Assembly (NCBI RefSeq): GCF_000317205.1
Contig: NZ_AJLK01000180.1
Coordinates: 1-60,105, forward strand
Length of the DNA: 60,105 nucleotides
Reading direction: 5' to 3'
Origin: Fischerella muscicola PCC 7414
GTDB lineage: Bacteria > Cyanobacteriota > Cyanobacteriia > Cyanobacteriales > Nostocaceae
The translations under genes were made by a program, and so were the position numbers. This document shows, in pieces, positions 1-11,545 of this stretch. Numbering within the stretch: position 1 is the stretch's first letter; the number at the start of each line of letters is the position of its first letter. The notes under the pieces are model-generated. The model did no database searches, had not been told where the DNA came from, and saw nothing but the letters and a program-made list of their open reading frames with translations.

Positions 1-15
1 GTTTTTATTTAAAAA

Positions 16-59
16 GAAGTCCTTCTAGATATATGTCTAGGGGGACTCTTTTGTTTTAT
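16..59 (+). terminator. Terminator-like hairpin of an upstream gene
   Basis: An imperfect stem (agtcc / ggact with inner ctaga / tctag) is followed by a T-rich run on the + strand. It probably ends a gene lying before the window. The stem has bulges, so this is tentative. Confidence 0.35.
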
Positions 60-149
60 TATAGACTTCCTAAATATCGCTCTTCCTTTCTTCTGCTCTT
101 GAGAAAGATGATTTTTTGCGGACATACGTGGCTGATACTAGCCTTAGTC

Positions 150-261
150 AATACGGTTCGGATAAGAGAATTGGCCTACCGATAATCTTTGTAGAGACGC
201 GAAATTTCGCGTCTCTACACATCTGAACATTCCCACGAATAACCCTTAACCGAACCATATT
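150..261. mobile_element. MITE-like element with nested palindrome
   Basis: The ends are 17-base inverted repeats (AATACGGTTCGGATAAG at 150-166; the reverse complement of 245-261 reads AATATGGTTCGGTTAAG, 15 of 17 identical). Short near-direct repeats flank it: TAGCCTTAGT at 139-148 and TAGCTTAGT at 264-272. No coding capacity. The centre carries the perfect 28-base palindrome at 191-218. Inferred to be a non-autonomous transposable element. Confidence 0.6.
191..218. repeat. Perfect 28-bp palindrome
   Basis: The two 14-base arms (gtagagacgcgaaa and its exact complement) meet with no loop. The outer arm gtagagacgcg recurs in a second palindrome at 32986-33011, so this is a dispersed palindromic unit. 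Confidence 0.75.
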
Positions 262-1453
262 GCTAGCTTAGTTACTTCATCGTAGTCTTATACAATCAAG
301 CTGTTAACAGCTTAATAACTTTTTGTCAATCTATCTATAGAATTATGATAATTTAATTGATATATTTATTACTTTAGAAAGATGCGGGTATTTTCACTTA
401 CTCACTTCAGTAAATATTTTTATAGAAGTTAGCTAATTTACAAATATATTAACTAGTATCACTGCACAGAAGTCAAAATTACTGGGTTTGTTGGCTTTGA
501 CCCCCTTATAAATAGTTACTTTATTTACAGTGCATAGTAATAGTAACTTGAAGTATTCTTTTTTAACCAAATTAAATATCTATCTATAAAATGTTATAAA
601 TTTTTTTACAACTCCATAAAAAACCCTTGAGAGATAAGTTACTGTTTATACTTAATTTTATAGATTTTCCTTCTATTATAGATTAATTCACCTAAGAAGC
701 AGTAGTAAAAATTTCAATATCTAAATATACTTAGCTTAGTAAATAATAGGTAACTAAATTAAAAATATTTTGTTATTAATCGCACACTGTATTTTTTTGT
801 TTAAATCAAGTTTAATAATTCTAGGTAATTACGGATAGATTTTTAATAAAAAATTAAACATTATATTTATCAATAGGTTTTAGGACGAAAATATAGTGAA
901 GCAACACAAGCAGTATGGGCAAATTTCCCAAAAATTGGTTTTAATACTTGTTTAATTGCTTGTATGTTGAATAGATGTCTAAAACCCAGGATTTCCAAGA
1001 ATTGGATGTAAATAAGTTCATCCTTATTATTGGTTAGTTGATCGTAGTTTATTTCTGCAAAATGTAATTGTAGACCCCAGATAAAGCTTAGTTCTACTAT
1101 CAGCTTTGTCTAGATTGTGTATTCAAAAAAGCTATACTGTGTGGATTTATAGTGCAACTAAATAATCAACTAATTTGATTTAGAGATATGTGTGTAGATA
1201 CCTCTGATAACATATAGCGCGGCTGATTGCAGATAAAGTCGCCCTTTCTTTGTGACATTAAGGATGAATGTTTAGTCATAACTGAAGGTATCAACTTGTT
1301 GTCTTATAAATCAAGTAAGTTTGCTATGGATATTTAGTCACAAAGTAAATCGTACTAATAGTTAGTACCCACAAGTATTTTCTTTAATTTTTATACGCAT
1401 ATTTACTTATGGGGTCAAGTCGATTTGGTGTTTACTTGACTTACAGAGCTTTT

Positions 1454-2440
1454 ATGAATGAATTTACCTTACCTGAATTATACTGCCCGTTTTCATATCA
1501 AATTAACAAGTATGTCGACGTTTTAGAAAAACATGCTCTTGAATGGGTGCTTAAATACAACCTTTTAATTGATGAATCATATTATCAGTATTTCTGTAAG
1601 TCAAAAATTTTTTTACTAATAGCAGGTTCATATCCTTACTGTGAATTAGAAGAACTTAAGGTGGCTAATGATTGGTTAACTTGGATGATATTTTTGGATG
1701 ATTATTATGATACTCCCCATTTTAAAAATCAACCCGAGTTAATCACAAAATTACATAATAGATTTTTTGAAATCTTGAATGGATCAGAAATCACAATTCA
1801 AGATACTCCCTATAGTCTTGCTTTAAATAACTTACGAAAACGGACACTTCAAATAGGAAGTGCTAAATGGTTCAATTTCTTTGTTTGTACTCTTAGTGAA
1901 TTTCTAGATGGATGTGTTCAAGAAGCTAGCAACCGTGCTAAGGGCATTTTACCTGATGTTGAAACCTATATCATTCTACGTAGGTTAACTGGAGGAATGG
2001 GGCCTTTATTTGAATTAATAGAATTTTGTAATCATTTAGAGATTCCCTATTTATTGCGAGAAAACGTCTTTTTTAAAAAATTAAAAATGATGTCAAACAA
2101 TATTATTTGCTGGTGTAACGATATCTACTCTACACCCAAGGAGCTTAAAATTGGTGATCCGCACAATTTAGTACTGTTACTAAAGAATCACAAGGAAATT
2201 TCTCTGAAACATGCCATTACACAGGTTTCAGAAATGCACGATCAAGAAGTACGAAAGATGATAGAGCTAGAATCAACTGTTCCATGTCTTGGACAAGAGT
2301 TAGATGATGAATTAGCTAAATATATATTAGGAATTCATGCCTGGGTAGCTAGTCATTTTCACTGGTATTCCCATTCTGGTCGCTATGAAGTTACAGAAAA
2401 GCTAACACTAGGAGAAGACCTGAAACTAGTTAAAGCTTAA
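1454..2440 (+). CDS. Class I terpene synthase (sesquiterpene synthase type)
   Basis: Probably cyclises farnesyl diphosphate to a sesquiterpene in the cytoplasm; the product cannot be predicted. Numbering from an upstream start at 1409, the aspartate-rich metal motif DDYYD is at residues 97-101, the second metal motif NDIYSTPKE at 237-245, a candidate pyrophosphate-sensing Arg at 191 with Gly195 as effector, and the C-terminal RY pair at 325-326. All metal-binding residues are present, so it should be active. I start at ATG 1454 because LPELYCPF is the usual N terminus of this family and an AGAG lies just upstream; the 1409 ATG adds 15 atypical residues. The P450 follows 91 bases later on the same strand. 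Nostoc germacrene/selinene synthases have the same neighbours, from memory. Confidence 0.9.
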   Translation: MNEFTLPELYCPFSYQINKYVDVLEKHALEWVLKYNLLIDESYYQYFCKSKIFLLIAGSYPYCELEELKVANDWLTWMIFLDDYYDTPHFKNQPELITKLHNRFFEILNGSEITIQDTPYSLALNNLRKRTLQIGSAKWFNFFVCTLSEFLDGCVQEASNRAKGILPDVETYIILRRLTGGMGPLFELIEFCNHLEIPYLLRENVFFKKLKMMSNNIICWCNDIYSTPKELKIGDPHNLVLLLKNHKEISLKHAITQVSEMHDQEVRKMIELESTVPCLGQELDDELAKYILGIHAWVASHFHWYSHSGRYEVTEKLTLGEDLKLVKA

Positions 2441-2531
2441 AGAATAACAGTCTACTTCTGAGCAACAATTACTCTAGATATCATGCTGATACATGAGTAA
2501 TTGTATAATTTATTTCTGGATAAAAATTCAT

Positions 2532-3920
2532 ATGCAATTACCCAATCGTCTTCCAATTCCCTCTTTTCTCCAAAAGCTTCATTGGGCTATTGATCCTGTG
2601 AGATATTTCGAGAGAGCAGCTCAGCAATATTCTGATATTTTTACTGCTCAAATCGTTGGTTTTGGAGACACTGTTGTATTCATTGCTCATCCGCAAGCAA
2701 TACAAGAAATTTTTACGAATGATAGAAAGAAGTTTGTTGCTGCTGGTGAACTAAACAGGATTATGCAACCTTTGCTTGGAGAAAACTCATTATTGTCGCT
2801 AGACAGTAATAGCCACAAACGTCGGCGACAACTTTTAATGCCCTCTTTTCATGGAGAGCGGATACGAGCTTACGGTCAGCTAATCTGCAATATAGCTGAA
2901 CAAATCTTGAGTCAGTTGCCACAAAATCAGCCATTCTTGGCTCACACTGTAATGCAGAAGATCTCCCTACAAGTCATCTTAAAGGTTGTTTTTGGCTTGA
3001 ATGAGGGAGAACGTTGCCAAAAAATCCAAGATTTAATGCCATTGCTTTTAGATATATTTCGATCTCCCTTGAATTCTAGCTTCTTCCTTTTTTCTTTCCT
3101 ACAGAAAGATGTAGGAGCTTGGAGTCCCTGGGGAAAGTTTCTGCGCCAAAGACAACAAATGGATGAATTAGTGTACGCTGAAATTGCTGAACGTCGTCAT
3201 CAAGCAAGTCCTGAACGCATCGATATACTCTCATTGTTGATGTCTAGCTGTGATGAAAACGGTCAATCGATGACCAATTGGGAGCTACGTGATGAGTTAA
3301 TGACTTTAGTGTTTGCTGGACATGAAACGACAGCAACGTCAATGGCTTGGGCATTTTATTGGATTCATCATTTACCGGAAGTCCACGAGAAACTGAAACA
3401 GGAACTTAATACCCTTGGAAATTCTCCAGACCCTATGAGAATTTTCCAACTTCCCTATTTGACTGCTGTCTGTAATGAAACCTTGCGAATTACCCCTGTT
3501 GTGCCATTTACACCACCCAGAATGGTACGTGAAACAGTGGAATTACTGGGACATCGATTAGAGCCTGGTACTGTGGTAATTCCCTCAATTTATTTAACTC
3601 ATCAGCGTGAGGATATATATCCGCAACCCAAACAGTTTAAGCCAGAGCGTTTTCTGGAACGGCAATTTTCTCCCTATGAGTTCATACCATTTGGTGGTGG
3701 TGCTCGTGGCTGTATTGGTCAGGCTTTGGCTATGTTTGAAATGAAGCTAGTAATAGGAACAATCCTGTCACGCTATGAACTTGCACTGGTGGATAAGCGG
3801 CCTGAAAAACTTCAGCGTCGAGGTCTTGCGCTTGGGCCTGCAAATGGAGTCAAGATGGTAATTACAGGAGAGCGTAAGCAGCAAGAGTCTCAATCTAACT
3901 ACACCTGTACTGCTGTCTGA
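2532..3920 (+). CDS. Cytochrome P450, CYP110-like
   Basis: Heme-thiolate monooxygenase, likely oxidising the hydrocarbon made by the adjacent terpene synthase. Counting from an alternative ATG at 2493, the oxygen-binding I-helix motif AGHETT is at 275-280, the K-helix ExxR at 329-332 (ETLR), and the heme loop FGGGARGCIG at 400-409 with Cys407 as iron ligand. I start at ATG 2532 because the proline-rich opening MQLPNRLPIPSF is where CYP110 proteins normally begin. Length is about 462 residues, normal for the family. It ends 7 bases before the stop codon of the convergent giant kinase. The redox partner is not in the window. Substrate assignment rests on context only. Confidence 0.92.
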   Translation: MQLPNRLPIPSFLQKLHWAIDPVRYFERAAQQYSDIFTAQIVGFGDTVVFIAHPQAIQEIFTNDRKKFVAAGELNRIMQPLLGENSLLSLDSNSHKRRRQLLMPSFHGERIRAYGQLICNIAEQILSQLPQNQPFLAHTVMQKISLQVILKVVFGLNEGERCQKIQDLMPLLLDIFRSPLNSSFFLFSFLQKDVGAWSPWGKFLRQRQQMDELVYAEIAERRHQASPERIDILSLLMSSCDENGQSMTNWELRDELMTLVFAGHETTATSMAWAFYWIHHLPEVHEKLKQELNTLGNSPDPMRIFQLPYLTAVCNETLRITPVVPFTPPRMVRETVELLGHRLEPGTVVIPSIYLTHQREDIYPQPKQFKPERFLERQFSPYEFIPFGGGARGCIGQALAMFEMKLVIGTILSRYELALVDKRPEKLQRRGLALGPANGVKMVITGERKQQESQSNYTCTAV

Positions 3921-3927
3921 TACTTGT

Positions 3928-6900
3928 TCACTGTTGCATTGGAATCTCAATTACAAACTCAGTTCCTTGTCCTAGCTTAGAATCACAGATTAACTTACCC
4001 TTGTGTTTGTCTACAACAATTTGATAGCTAATCGACAACCCCAAACCTGTCCCACTTCCAACTGGTTTAGTAGTAAAAAATGGGTCAAAGATTTTTTGTT
4101 GTACCTCGGTATTGATACCAAGACCATTATCGGCAATACGAATCCTTACAGTATTTTTATCTGCTAGCTCAGTAAGAATGCGAATAGTAGGGACTGGGGA
4201 CTGGTGATTTTCTTTATTCTTCTCATCCAATGCATCGATCGCATTAGACAAAATATTCATAAACACCTGATTTAACTGACCAGCATAACAAGTCAACTCT
4301 GGCAATTCTCCATATTCTTTGATGACTTGTATCTCAGAACGATCATTATTTGCTTTCAGCTTGTGTTGCAAGATCATCAAAGTATTGTCGATGCCTTCAT
4401 GAATATCCACAGGCTTCATATCGGCTTCATCTAAGCGGGAGAAGTTGCGTAAACCCAAAACAATATTGCGGATACGTGAAGTTCCTAACTTCATAGAATC
4501 CAAAACTTTTGGCAAGTCCTGCACTAGGAAATCTAGGTCTATTTCTTCAGACTTTTCAGCAACTTGAGCAGAAGCATTGGGAAATTCATGCTGATAAATA
4601 GCAATCAACTCTAATAAATCTTGCACATACTCTTGTGCATGAGTAATGTTGCCATGAATAAAGTTGATGGGATTGTTGATTTCATGGGCAATCCCGGCTA
4701 CCATTTGCCCTAAACTAGACATCTTTTCACTTTGAATCAGTTGTGTTTGGGTGTTTTGCAAATCCACTATTGCTTGTTTTAAGCGCTGATTATTCTCGTT
4801 AAGTTCCTGGGTTCTGCGTTCAACTTTCTCTTCTAAAGTATGGCTATATTCCTCCAAGCGTTCTTTTGCTTGTGCCAAATCCTTGTAGAGGATAGCATTC
4901 TCGAGAGAGATTGCCGCTTGGGTCGTAATTACTTGCAGAAGTTCTAGGCGATCGCGTGTAAACGCTCCTGTTGTCAGATTATTTTCTAGATACAATATAC
5001 CAAGGAGTTTTCCCTGATTAATAAGCGGAATACATAACAGACTCTTGGGCCGCTCACGAATAATGTAGCGATCATTTGCTAGAAAATCTTCTAATTTGGC
5101 ATCATCAACAACAAAGATTTCCTTTGTACGTTTGACATAATTAATCAAATTAATTGGCAAGTCATAGCTACAAGAAAGGCTAATTGCAGGGAATTCAGTG
5201 TAAGTAGATGCCAAAGTGGAATTGGAACTCATAGCAGTAACGTTTAAGTCCAAGTCATCACCTGGATTCAGCATTAAAGCACATTTAGAAGCTCCTGCAT
5301 TTTCCATGACTACTTTCATTAAAGTAGATAATAACTGCTCTAGTTCAATTTCTCCAGACAGTGCTTGTGAAGCTCTAATCACAGCAGTCAAATCTAAAGA
5401 GTCAGAAATACTTGTGCGAGAGCTAATTAAAGTTTGGTGACTGCTTTGGGTAGATAAAGTGGTGTGATGAGAAAGAGTACTTTTTTCACTGGTATATGGA
5501 CTTAGTTTCCCTTGCTGGAGAATAGGAGCAAGTAATTGAGGATAGCGTTTTGCCAAATTGTCAACTTTGGCTTTTGCTCCCCAGCGCAAATAACAATAAT
5601 ATGCATCAGTGAGGTAAGTTTGGGCTATTTTGTGTTTGCCCCATTCTAGATAGAACTTAGCGGCAAGTTCGTTAGCAAGAGCTTCTTCATTTATGTATTC
5701 ATTTTCTCTGGCTAGAGCAATAGCGCGATCATAAGAGTCAATTGCTTCAAGATATTTACCCAAAACCCGATGCTGCTCTGCCTCTACTAAATAATATTTG
5801 TGCAGATAATTCATTGGAGCATGATGTGCCCATTTTTGCATCTTGTTCTGATTAGCTTGTATTCTATCAAGAATCTGCTGTTGCTCAGAATTGCGTACTT
5901 CTGAATACACAGCCAATCGTACCAATGAATCATAAAAATGGAAAAGAGGAAAAACTAACTGTCCTATGCCGCCCTGTAAATAATTTTCTGCTAGGTTGGC
6001 ATTTTCAATACCTTGATGAAATTCCTGAAATAGATAACAAAGATACACTTTATTGAAAAATAAAAAGAGAAGTCCCATGACATCATTATTTTGCAGGTGA
6101 ATCGGTAACATATTTTCCTCATCATATGATTCACCGCTTAAACAACAGGGGTTTTCCCTACTCTCTAATAAATTCAAAACACTCTGCCGATAAATTTCAT
6201 TCCAGTAAAATACTGTTTTTTGATTAATTTGAGCTATTTCCTTGCTGTAGTTTGCTATCTCCTGTTTTAGCTCTGTCAATTCTTTGCCTATGAAATATGA
6301 ACAGTAGCAATAAGCATTTAAAGAATAAGCACCATATTCTAAATCTCCAGTTTCTAATCCAACGAAGTAAGCTTCCAGTATAGGTTTTAATATTGTCCTA
6401 GCGTGTTCTTTCCAATGTCTGAGAATTATATGAAATGACGCTATGCTTTTGGCTTTGACTTCTTTGCCATTGAACTTAGTCAACACATTTGTACCTAATT
6501 TACCAAATTGATAGCCAGATTCAATATCTCCAACTCCCCCACAGAGGAATAAGCCGTAATTAACATATACATAAGCAGAAAATGAAGTATTGCCATATTT
6601 CAGAGATAAATGGATTTGTTGAAAACAAATCAGTGGATACAATTCAGGAGCAGATAGATAGGCATAGCTACTTGCAGTTAATAGAATACGCATAACTGCT
6701 AATGGTTGGGCTTCTGTCATTTCTGGCAGGTCGATTAAGTCCTCAATGCATCTCTCATTTAAATTTGAGGTTATTTCTGCCATTGCTAGCTGTAAATCAG
6801 ACTGGGTAGGATTCTCAGGAAATTCTACTCCCAGCTGCTTGAGAACTGTGAGCGCAGTTTTGACTGCTTTTAGTGCTTGGTTCTGTGCTCCATAAGTTTT

Positions 6901-9597
6901 AATAGTTAATTCATAAACTTTCACTTTTTCCAGCAGTGTTTTAGCTTGTGCTAAAACGATCTGGACAAATTGCTCCATTTGTTCAAAATCACCAGCCAGG
7001 TATGCCGCTTCTGCTGCTGTTTCATGTAAAGATAAAGTCAGATCGTATTGTCTGTGCCAGCTATCCTCTTTTAATAATTCGATACCAGTAGTTAAATATT
7101 TAATTGCTGTTGCATAAGCTGTTGATGCTAAAGCTCTACGTCCGGCAATTAAATTCATATTAGCTAGTTCATCACTTTCTACCGGATTGGTGATTAAATC
7201 TACTGCTATATTGAACTGATTGACCAGAGAAAAAATGTTTTCCTCCCAATCTTGAATTGGGATTTTTTTTAATAACAGCTTGCCAATTTTGAGATGAATT
7301 GATTTTTTCTTGTCTTCAGGAATTAGTGAATAAGCAGCTTGCTGGACTCGGTCATGGACAAATTTATATTTTGGTAATTGATTATTGGTAATTGATAATT
7401 GAGTTGATTGCTTCTCATTACCTATGAACAACGACTGATTATTTTCTTCAATAAATAACTTGTAGTCATCAGTTTCAGGTATTATTAATCCTTCGTGTAA
7501 AGCAGTCCACAAATCTGAAGCAGTATCTATTGCATTTTTTTCATACACAATTGATAGGGTTTTGAGGTCAAATTGGTTGCCAATACAAGCTGCTAATTTC
7601 AGGACTTCTTGGGTATGCTTTGGCAAATTTTCTAGTTGCATAGCCATAAATTTCACAACGTCGTCTGTAAGCGACAACGTCATAATCTCCGACAGATTAT
7701 ATTGCCAATAACCAACATCAAAATGAAATTTAATTAGTTGCTCTGCATGTAAAGACTTAAGGAACTGATTGGTAAAAAATGGATTACCTTTAGTCTTGGC
7801 AAATACCATTTGGGTCAAAGGAATAGCGATTGCTTCTGGACAATGAAGAGTGTCAGCAATCAAGCGATTTAAATCACTTTGACTTAATGATTTTAGTGTT
7901 ATGTTATTAATAACACCTCTAATTTTTTCAATTTCATTGAATGTTAAATAAAGTGGATGTGTTCTAGAGACTTCATTATCTCGATATGCACCAATTAGTA
8001 ATAGGCTTCCCTCATTAGTACCTATTTCTTCCGCCTCATACTCTTGTGTATTCTCCGATTTAGTTGAATACAATAGAGGAGACTGACTTGAAGTTGTTAG
8101 TAATTGGATAAATTTTAAAGAAGCGGCATCTGCCCATTGCAAGTCATCCAAAAATATAACCAAGGGATGCTCTTTGCTGGTAAAAACCTGGATAAATCTT
8201 TGAAATAATAAATTAAAACGATTTTCAGCAGCATTGCTAGACAGTTCATCAACTGGAGGTTGCTTACCGGTTATTTGTTCTAGTTGAGGAATGACATTAA
8301 TAATGACTTGAGCTTGATCGCCTAAAGCTGCCAATATTTTGGCTTTCCATAGTTGAATTTCAGCATTAGATTCTAATAATAGTTGCCTGATTAAATCGCG
8401 GAAAGCTTCTACCCACCCAGCAAAAGGAATATCACGTTGAAATTGGTCAAATTTTCCTCTAATGAAGTAGCTGTGCTGGCGGGCAATGGGTTTATGAACT
8501 TCGTTGACTACAGCAGTTTTACCAACACCAGGATCACCAACGACCAATATCATCTCGGTTCTCCTTAATTCATTCATCAGGGGGTTAGCAAGGCGTTCAA
8601 AAGCAGCGAGTAAAGTTTCTACTTCCCGTTGACGACCATAGAGTTTTTCGGGAATAAGAAAACGGTCTGAGATATCCCGAGTTGCTAACTCAAATGCATC
8701 GATCTTGCCAGTCTCTTGTAACTGTTGTTTGCATATCTCTAAGTCGTGCTTTAAACCTAAGGCACTCTGATAGCGATCTTCAGCATTTTTTGCCATTAGC
8801 TTGCTGATGATGTCAGACAAAATTGGTGGAATCCCAGAATTAACTTGGCTAGCTTTTGGTGCTTCCTTGGCAATGTGAGAGTAAACCAACTCCATTGAGT
8901 CAATGGCGGTGAAGGGTAAATGTCCTGTAAGAAGTTCAAAGAAAGTGACGCCAAGGGAATAAAAGTCGGTGCGGTAGTCAATTCCCCGATTCATTCGCCC
9001 AGTTTGTTCTGGAGAAATGTAGGATAACGTACCTTCTAAAACATTGGGATTAGTGAAACATTGAATCTCTCTTGGTAAAAGGGAGGCAATACTGAAGTCA
9101 ATAATTTTGATCTCTTTTGTGGTGGGTTTGATCAAAATATTAGCGGGTTTGATGTCTTTATGAATGACACGTTGACGATGCAGTTGGTCAAGGATGGAAG
9201 TAATTTGAATGCTAATATCAAGAAAATCAGTGATAGATAATTCAAATTTATTTATTTCTCCAACTCTAGGAATTTCTACACTTTTTTTGCCTAGCCATTG
9301 TTGAAGTGAAATACCACCAAAGTCTTCCATGACTATGGCATAGCCATTGTGATAATTTTCTAAACTATAAGTTTTAACTATACCTGGAAAATCAAGTTTT
9401 TTGGTAATTGTATACTGATTGCGAAATTGAGCTAATTCATTGAGGCTGGGGTATTCATTCCGCATCAGCTTGATAACCACGGGTTGTTGGTCTTGATCTC
9501 TTATACCCCGATAAACAACAGTTCTACTACCTAAGTAGATTTGCTCAGTAATGCAATAGCCAGGAAAGGGAACAATTCTATCTGATGCTACTAACAT
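3928..9597 (-). CDS. Giant Ser/Thr kinase - AAA ATPase - GAF - histidine kinase hybrid
   Basis: A 1889-residue cytoplasmic signalling protein. Domains in order: a Ser/Thr kinase (Lys43, catalytic loop HKDIKPAN at 146-153, DFS instead of DFG at 167-169); an AAA/STAND-type ATPase with P-loop GDPGVGKT near 353-360; a long helical, TPR-like region (about 700-1380); a GAF domain (about 1400-1570); a coiled coil; a histidine kinase with H-box AHEINNP near 1637 and ATP lid motifs DNGLGI and GTGLGLS near 1826-1855. No transmembrane segment and no receiver domain. It belongs to the large STK/HK hybrid family of filamentous cyanobacteria. Its convergent position against the terpene synthase/P450 pair suggests, but does not prove, that it controls that pathway. 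The receiver protein at 9885-10460 is a possible partner. Confidence 0.93.
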   Translation of the reverse strand: MLVASDRIVPFPGYCITEQIYLGSRTVVYRGIRDQDQQPVVIKLMRNEYPSLNELAQFRNQYTITKKLDFPGIVKTYSLENYHNGYAIVMEDFGGISLQQWLGKKSVEIPRVGEINKFELSITDFLDISIQITSILDQLHRQRVIHKDIKPANILIKPTTKEIKIIDFSIASLLPREIQCFTNPNVLEGTLSYISPEQTGRMNRGIDYRTDFYSLGVTFFELLTGHLPFTAIDSMELVYSHIAKEAPKASQVNSGIPPILSDIISKLMAKNAEDRYQSALGLKHDLEICKQQLQETGKIDAFELATRDISDRFLIPEKLYGRQREVETLLAAFERLANPLMNELRRTEMILVVGDPGVGKTAVVNEVHKPIARQHSYFIRGKFDQFQRDIPFAGWVEAFRDLIRQLLLESNAEIQLWKAKILAALGDQAQVIINVIPQLEQITGKQPPVDELSSNAAENRFNLLFQRFIQVFTSKEHPLVIFLDDLQWADAASLKFIQLLTTSSQSPLLYSTKSENTQEYEAEEIGTNEGSLLLIGAYRDNEVSRTHPLYLTFNEIEKIRGVINNITLKSLSQSDLNRLIADTLHCPEAIAIPLTQMVFAKTKGNPFFTNQFLKSLHAEQLIKFHFDVGYWQYNLSEIMTLSLTDDVVKFMAMQLENLPKHTQEVLKLAACIGNQFDLKTLSIVYEKNAIDTASDLWTALHEGLIIPETDDYKLFIEENNQSLFIGNEKQSTQLSITNNQLPKYKFVHDRVQQAAYSLIPEDKKKSIHLKIGKLLLKKIPIQDWEENIFSLVNQFNIAVDLITNPVESDELANMNLIAGRRALASTAYATAIKYLTTGIELLKEDSWHRQYDLTLSLHETAAEAAYLAGDFEQMEQFVQIVLAQAKTLLEKVKVYELTIKTYGAQNQALKAVKTALTVLKQLGVEFPENPTQSDLQLAMAEITSNLNERCIEDLIDLPEMTEAQPLAVMRILLTASSYAYLSAPELYPLICFQQIHLSLKYGNTSFSAYVYVNYGLFLCGGVGDIESGYQFGKLGTNVLTKFNGKEVKAKSIASFHIILRHWKEHARTILKPILEAYFVGLETGDLEYGAYSLNAYCYCSYFIGKELTELKQEIANYSKEIAQINQKTVFYWNEIYRQSVLNLLESRENPCCLSGESYDEENMLPIHLQNNDVMGLLFLFFNKVYLCYLFQEFHQGIENANLAENYLQGGIGQLVFPLFHFYDSLVRLAVYSEVRNSEQQQILDRIQANQNKMQKWAHHAPMNYLHKYYLVEAEQHRVLGKYLEAIDSYDRAIALARENEYINEEALANELAAKFYLEWGKHKIAQTYLTDAYYCYLRWGAKAKVDNLAKRYPQLLAPILQQGKLSPYTSEKSTLSHHTTLSTQSSHQTLISSRTSISDSLDLTAVIRASQALSGEIELEQLLSTLMKVVMENAGASKCALMLNPGDDLDLNVTAMSSNSTLASTYTEFPAISLSCSYDLPINLINYVKRTKEIFVVDDAKLEDFLANDRYIIRERPKSLLCIPLINQGKLLGILYLENNLTTGAFTRDRLELLQVITTQAAISLENAILYKDLAQAKERLEEYSHTLEEKVERRTQELNENNQRLKQAIVDLQNTQTQLIQSEKMSSLGQMVAGIAHEINNPINFIHGNITHAQEYVQDLLELIAIYQHEFPNASAQVAEKSEEIDLDFLVQDLPKVLDSMKLGTSRIRNIVLGLRNFSRLDEADMKPVDIHEGIDNTLMILQHKLKANNDRSEIQVIKEYGELPELTCYAGQLNQVFMNILSNAIDALDEKNKENHQSPVPTIRILTELADKNTVRIRIADNGLGINTEVQQKIFDPFFTTKPVGSGTGLGLSISYQIVVDKHKGKLICDSKLGQGTEFVIEIPMQQ

Positions 9598-9829
9598 GCT
9601 TCTAGCCAGGTCTAATTATGGTGTCCATAAATTTAGTATTCCCACCCATCTATTGCTGATATCATCTACTTTCATCAAATTGTGTGTATTTTTTGCAATA
9701 TATATAGCAGAAAAAACGAACACAGATGCACACAGATGAAGCTGTACTTCATCCAAAACAGAAGCGCTGTAAGTAAACTCATACATCGACTATATGAAGT
9801 GATCAAAATAATATTTATTCAAATAAAAA

Positions 9830-9847
9830 AGCCTGCTTCAGCAGGCT
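9830..9847 (-). terminator. Rho-independent terminator of the receiver gene
   Basis: The arms agcctgc and gcaggct close a four-base loop, and on the minus strand the stem is followed by a run of T. It lies about 40 bases beyond the stop codon of the receiver gene. Confidence 0.85.
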
Positions 9848-9884
9848 AGTGGCTCTAATTGTGAGCATAAAAGTTTAATTAATA

Positions 9885-10460
9885 CTACTTAATTTTCTGT
9901 TTGATAAAGGTTACAACCTGAGCTAATTGTTTCTTCAAAGCATCTATTTCCGCCTGCATTTTGAGTATTTTTTCATTCAATGCCTGAATCTCGTTACCTG
10001 GGGAAGTCATGCCGACATCAGGATTTGGTATGGAACTGTTCTCAGTAGTAGATATTGCAACTGGTACAGGTTCTTGGCGTAGCTGTTTGGCTTTTGTCAT
10101 GGCTGACTTAATTGCGCCAATGAGTTGCTTTTGATCAAAAGGCTTACCGAGAAATTCAAAATTTTCAAAAGGTTCTGAGATTTTCTCTGTAACCTCTTCC
10201 TTCCTACCAGACATGATTACTAGAGGAATTTTCCTGAGATCAGGTTGCGATTGAATCTGCTGAAAAACTTCCCAACCGCTCATTTTTGGCAACAGGAAAT
10301 CCAACATTATCAGGCTGAATTTTTCCTGACGGATGAGATTCAGTCCTTCTACGCCGTCTTTTGCTTCCAATACATCAAAGTTGCCCGGAGGCAACATTTC
10401 TCGTACTTTTACCCGGACAACTGTAGTGTCATCGATAACTAGAACTTTGTTACTTGCCAC
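9885..10460 (-). CDS. CheY-like receiver protein with C-terminal coiled coil
   Basis: A 191-residue response regulator. The receiver covers residues 5-120, with acidic pair Asp10-Asp11, phosphoacceptor Asp54 (MLDFLLP), Ser84 and Lys106 (GKPF), so it should be phosphorylatable. The C-terminal part (about 165-190) is a heptad-type coiled coil (LNEKILKMQAEIDALKKQL) rather than a DNA-binding domain, so output is likely by protein contact. It lies upstream of the giant kinase on the same strand, but a gap of nearly 290 bases with a terminator separates them, so they are not one operon. The partner kinase is unknown. Confidence 0.88.
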   Translation of the reverse strand: MASNKVLVIDDTTVVRVKVREMLPPGNFDVLEAKDGVEGLNLIRQEKFSLIMLDFLLPKMSGWEVFQQIQSQPDLRKIPLVIMSGRKEEVTEKISEPFENFEFLGKPFDQKQLIGAIKSAMTKAKQLRQEPVPVAISTTENSSIPNPDVGMTSPGNEIQALNEKILKMQAEIDALKKQLAQVVTFIKQKIK

Positions 10461-10669
10461 GACTGCTTGCTCTAACAGAAACTTTAGGTTTTGATACGGT
10501 TTTTACTGCCTTACGGCTCTTGAATTCTCCCACTATACTCAATATTTCTCTTGATTGGGGGATAGTATTTTCCAGGAGAAGCTTTGACATATGAAAGTGT
10601 TTTAATTAACTTCGACTTTGGTTGACTGTAATTTGTGTCATGGTGATAAAGAAGGATGAAGGATGAAGG

Positions 10670-11545
10670 ATGAAGGCTGAAAGAAACAACAAGTCTGAAA
10701 TTTCTGCGATGCCAACGTGGTTGCGTCGCCCTATTGGCAAAGCTAGTGAACTCTCGACGGTACAACGTATTATCAAGCAGCGCCAGATTCACACGATTTG
10801 TGAAGAAGGACGTTGTCCGAATCGAGGAGAGTGTTACGCCCAAAAAACTGCGACTTTTTTACTCATGGGGCCGACTTGCACAAGGTCTTGTGCTTTTTGT
10901 CAAGTAGATAAAGGACATGCACCGATGCCTTTAGATCCAGAAGAACCGAAAAAGGTGGCAGAAGCTGTACAAATTTTGGGATTACGTTATGTGGTGCTGA
11001 CTTCTGTAGCGCGTGATGATTTATCCGATCAAGGTGCTGGTTGGTTTGTGAAGACAATGGAGGTGATTCGCCAGGTGAACCCAGAGACGCAAATTGAGGT
11101 GTTGACTCCAGATTTTTATGGAGAAAGGCAACGTATAGCTGCGATCGCTAACGCCAAGCCAGCTTGTTATAACCATAATATCGAGACAGTACGGCGGTTA
11201 ACTGGGCCTGTACGCCGAGGTGCGAAGTATGATCGCTCACTTCTAGTTTTACAAATTGTTAAAGATATCGACCCCACTATCCCCACTAAATCCGGTTTGA
11301 TGCTAGGACACGGAGAAACTGTGGCAGAAGTCATCGAAACTATGGCAGATCTCCGTCAAATCGGATGCGATCGCTTGACAATTGGCCAGTATATGCGTCC
11401 TTCATTAGAACATTTACCAGTGCAAAAATACTGGACACCAGCAGAATTTGACGAATTGGGTGCGATCGCCAAAGAAATGGGGTTCAGCCATGTCCGTTCC
11501 GGTCCTCTAGTTCGCAGTTCTTATCATGCTGGAGAGGAAGGGTAG
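10670..11545 (+). CDS. lipA: Lipoyl synthase
   Basis: Radical SAM enzyme that inserts two sulfurs into octanoyl groups on lipoyl domains of 2-oxoacid dehydrogenases and the glycine cleavage H protein. The auxiliary cluster motif C44-x4-C49-x5-C55 and the radical SAM motif C70-x3-C74-x2-C77 are both present, as is the C-terminal RSSY serine ligand motif. At 291 residues it has normal length. The start at 10670 sits behind a GGATGAAGG stretch that can serve as ribosome binding site and is itself part of a small ggatgaa tandem repeat. The last codons (EEG, stop) merge into the G-rich repeat that follows. Confidence 0.95.
   Translation: MKAERNNKSEISAMPTWLRRPIGKASELSTVQRIIKQRQIHTICEEGRCPNRGECYAQKTATFLLMGPTCTRSCAFCQVDKGHAPMPLDPEEPKKVAEAVQILGLRYVVLTSVARDDLSDQGAGWFVKTMEVIRQVNPETQIEVLTPDFYGERQRIAAIANAKPACYNHNIETVRRLTGPVRRGAKYDRSLLVLQIVKDIDPTIPTKSGLMLGHGETVAEVIETMADLRQIGCDRLTIGQYMRPSLEHLPVQKYWTPAEFDELGAIAKEMGFSHVRSGPLVRSSYHAGEEG

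Larger units (their letters stand above)
1..1453. other. AT-rich gene-free leader
   Basis: This 1.45 kb stretch contains no credible gene: reading frames are short and lack ribosome binding sites. It holds a terminator-like hairpin at its left edge, a small inverted-repeat element at 150-261, and near 898-946 a piece resembling the left half of the element found at 24377-24584 and 41440-41619. The remainder is very AT-rich and should contain the promoter of the terpene synthase gene, but I cannot place a convincing -10/-35 pair. Confidence 0.6.

Noticed and set aside
898-946. Possible transposase remnant in the leader region
   Set aside because: No frame translates to transposase motifs; the similarity is to the non-coding MITE-like element at 24377 and 41440, so it is treated as an element fragment.
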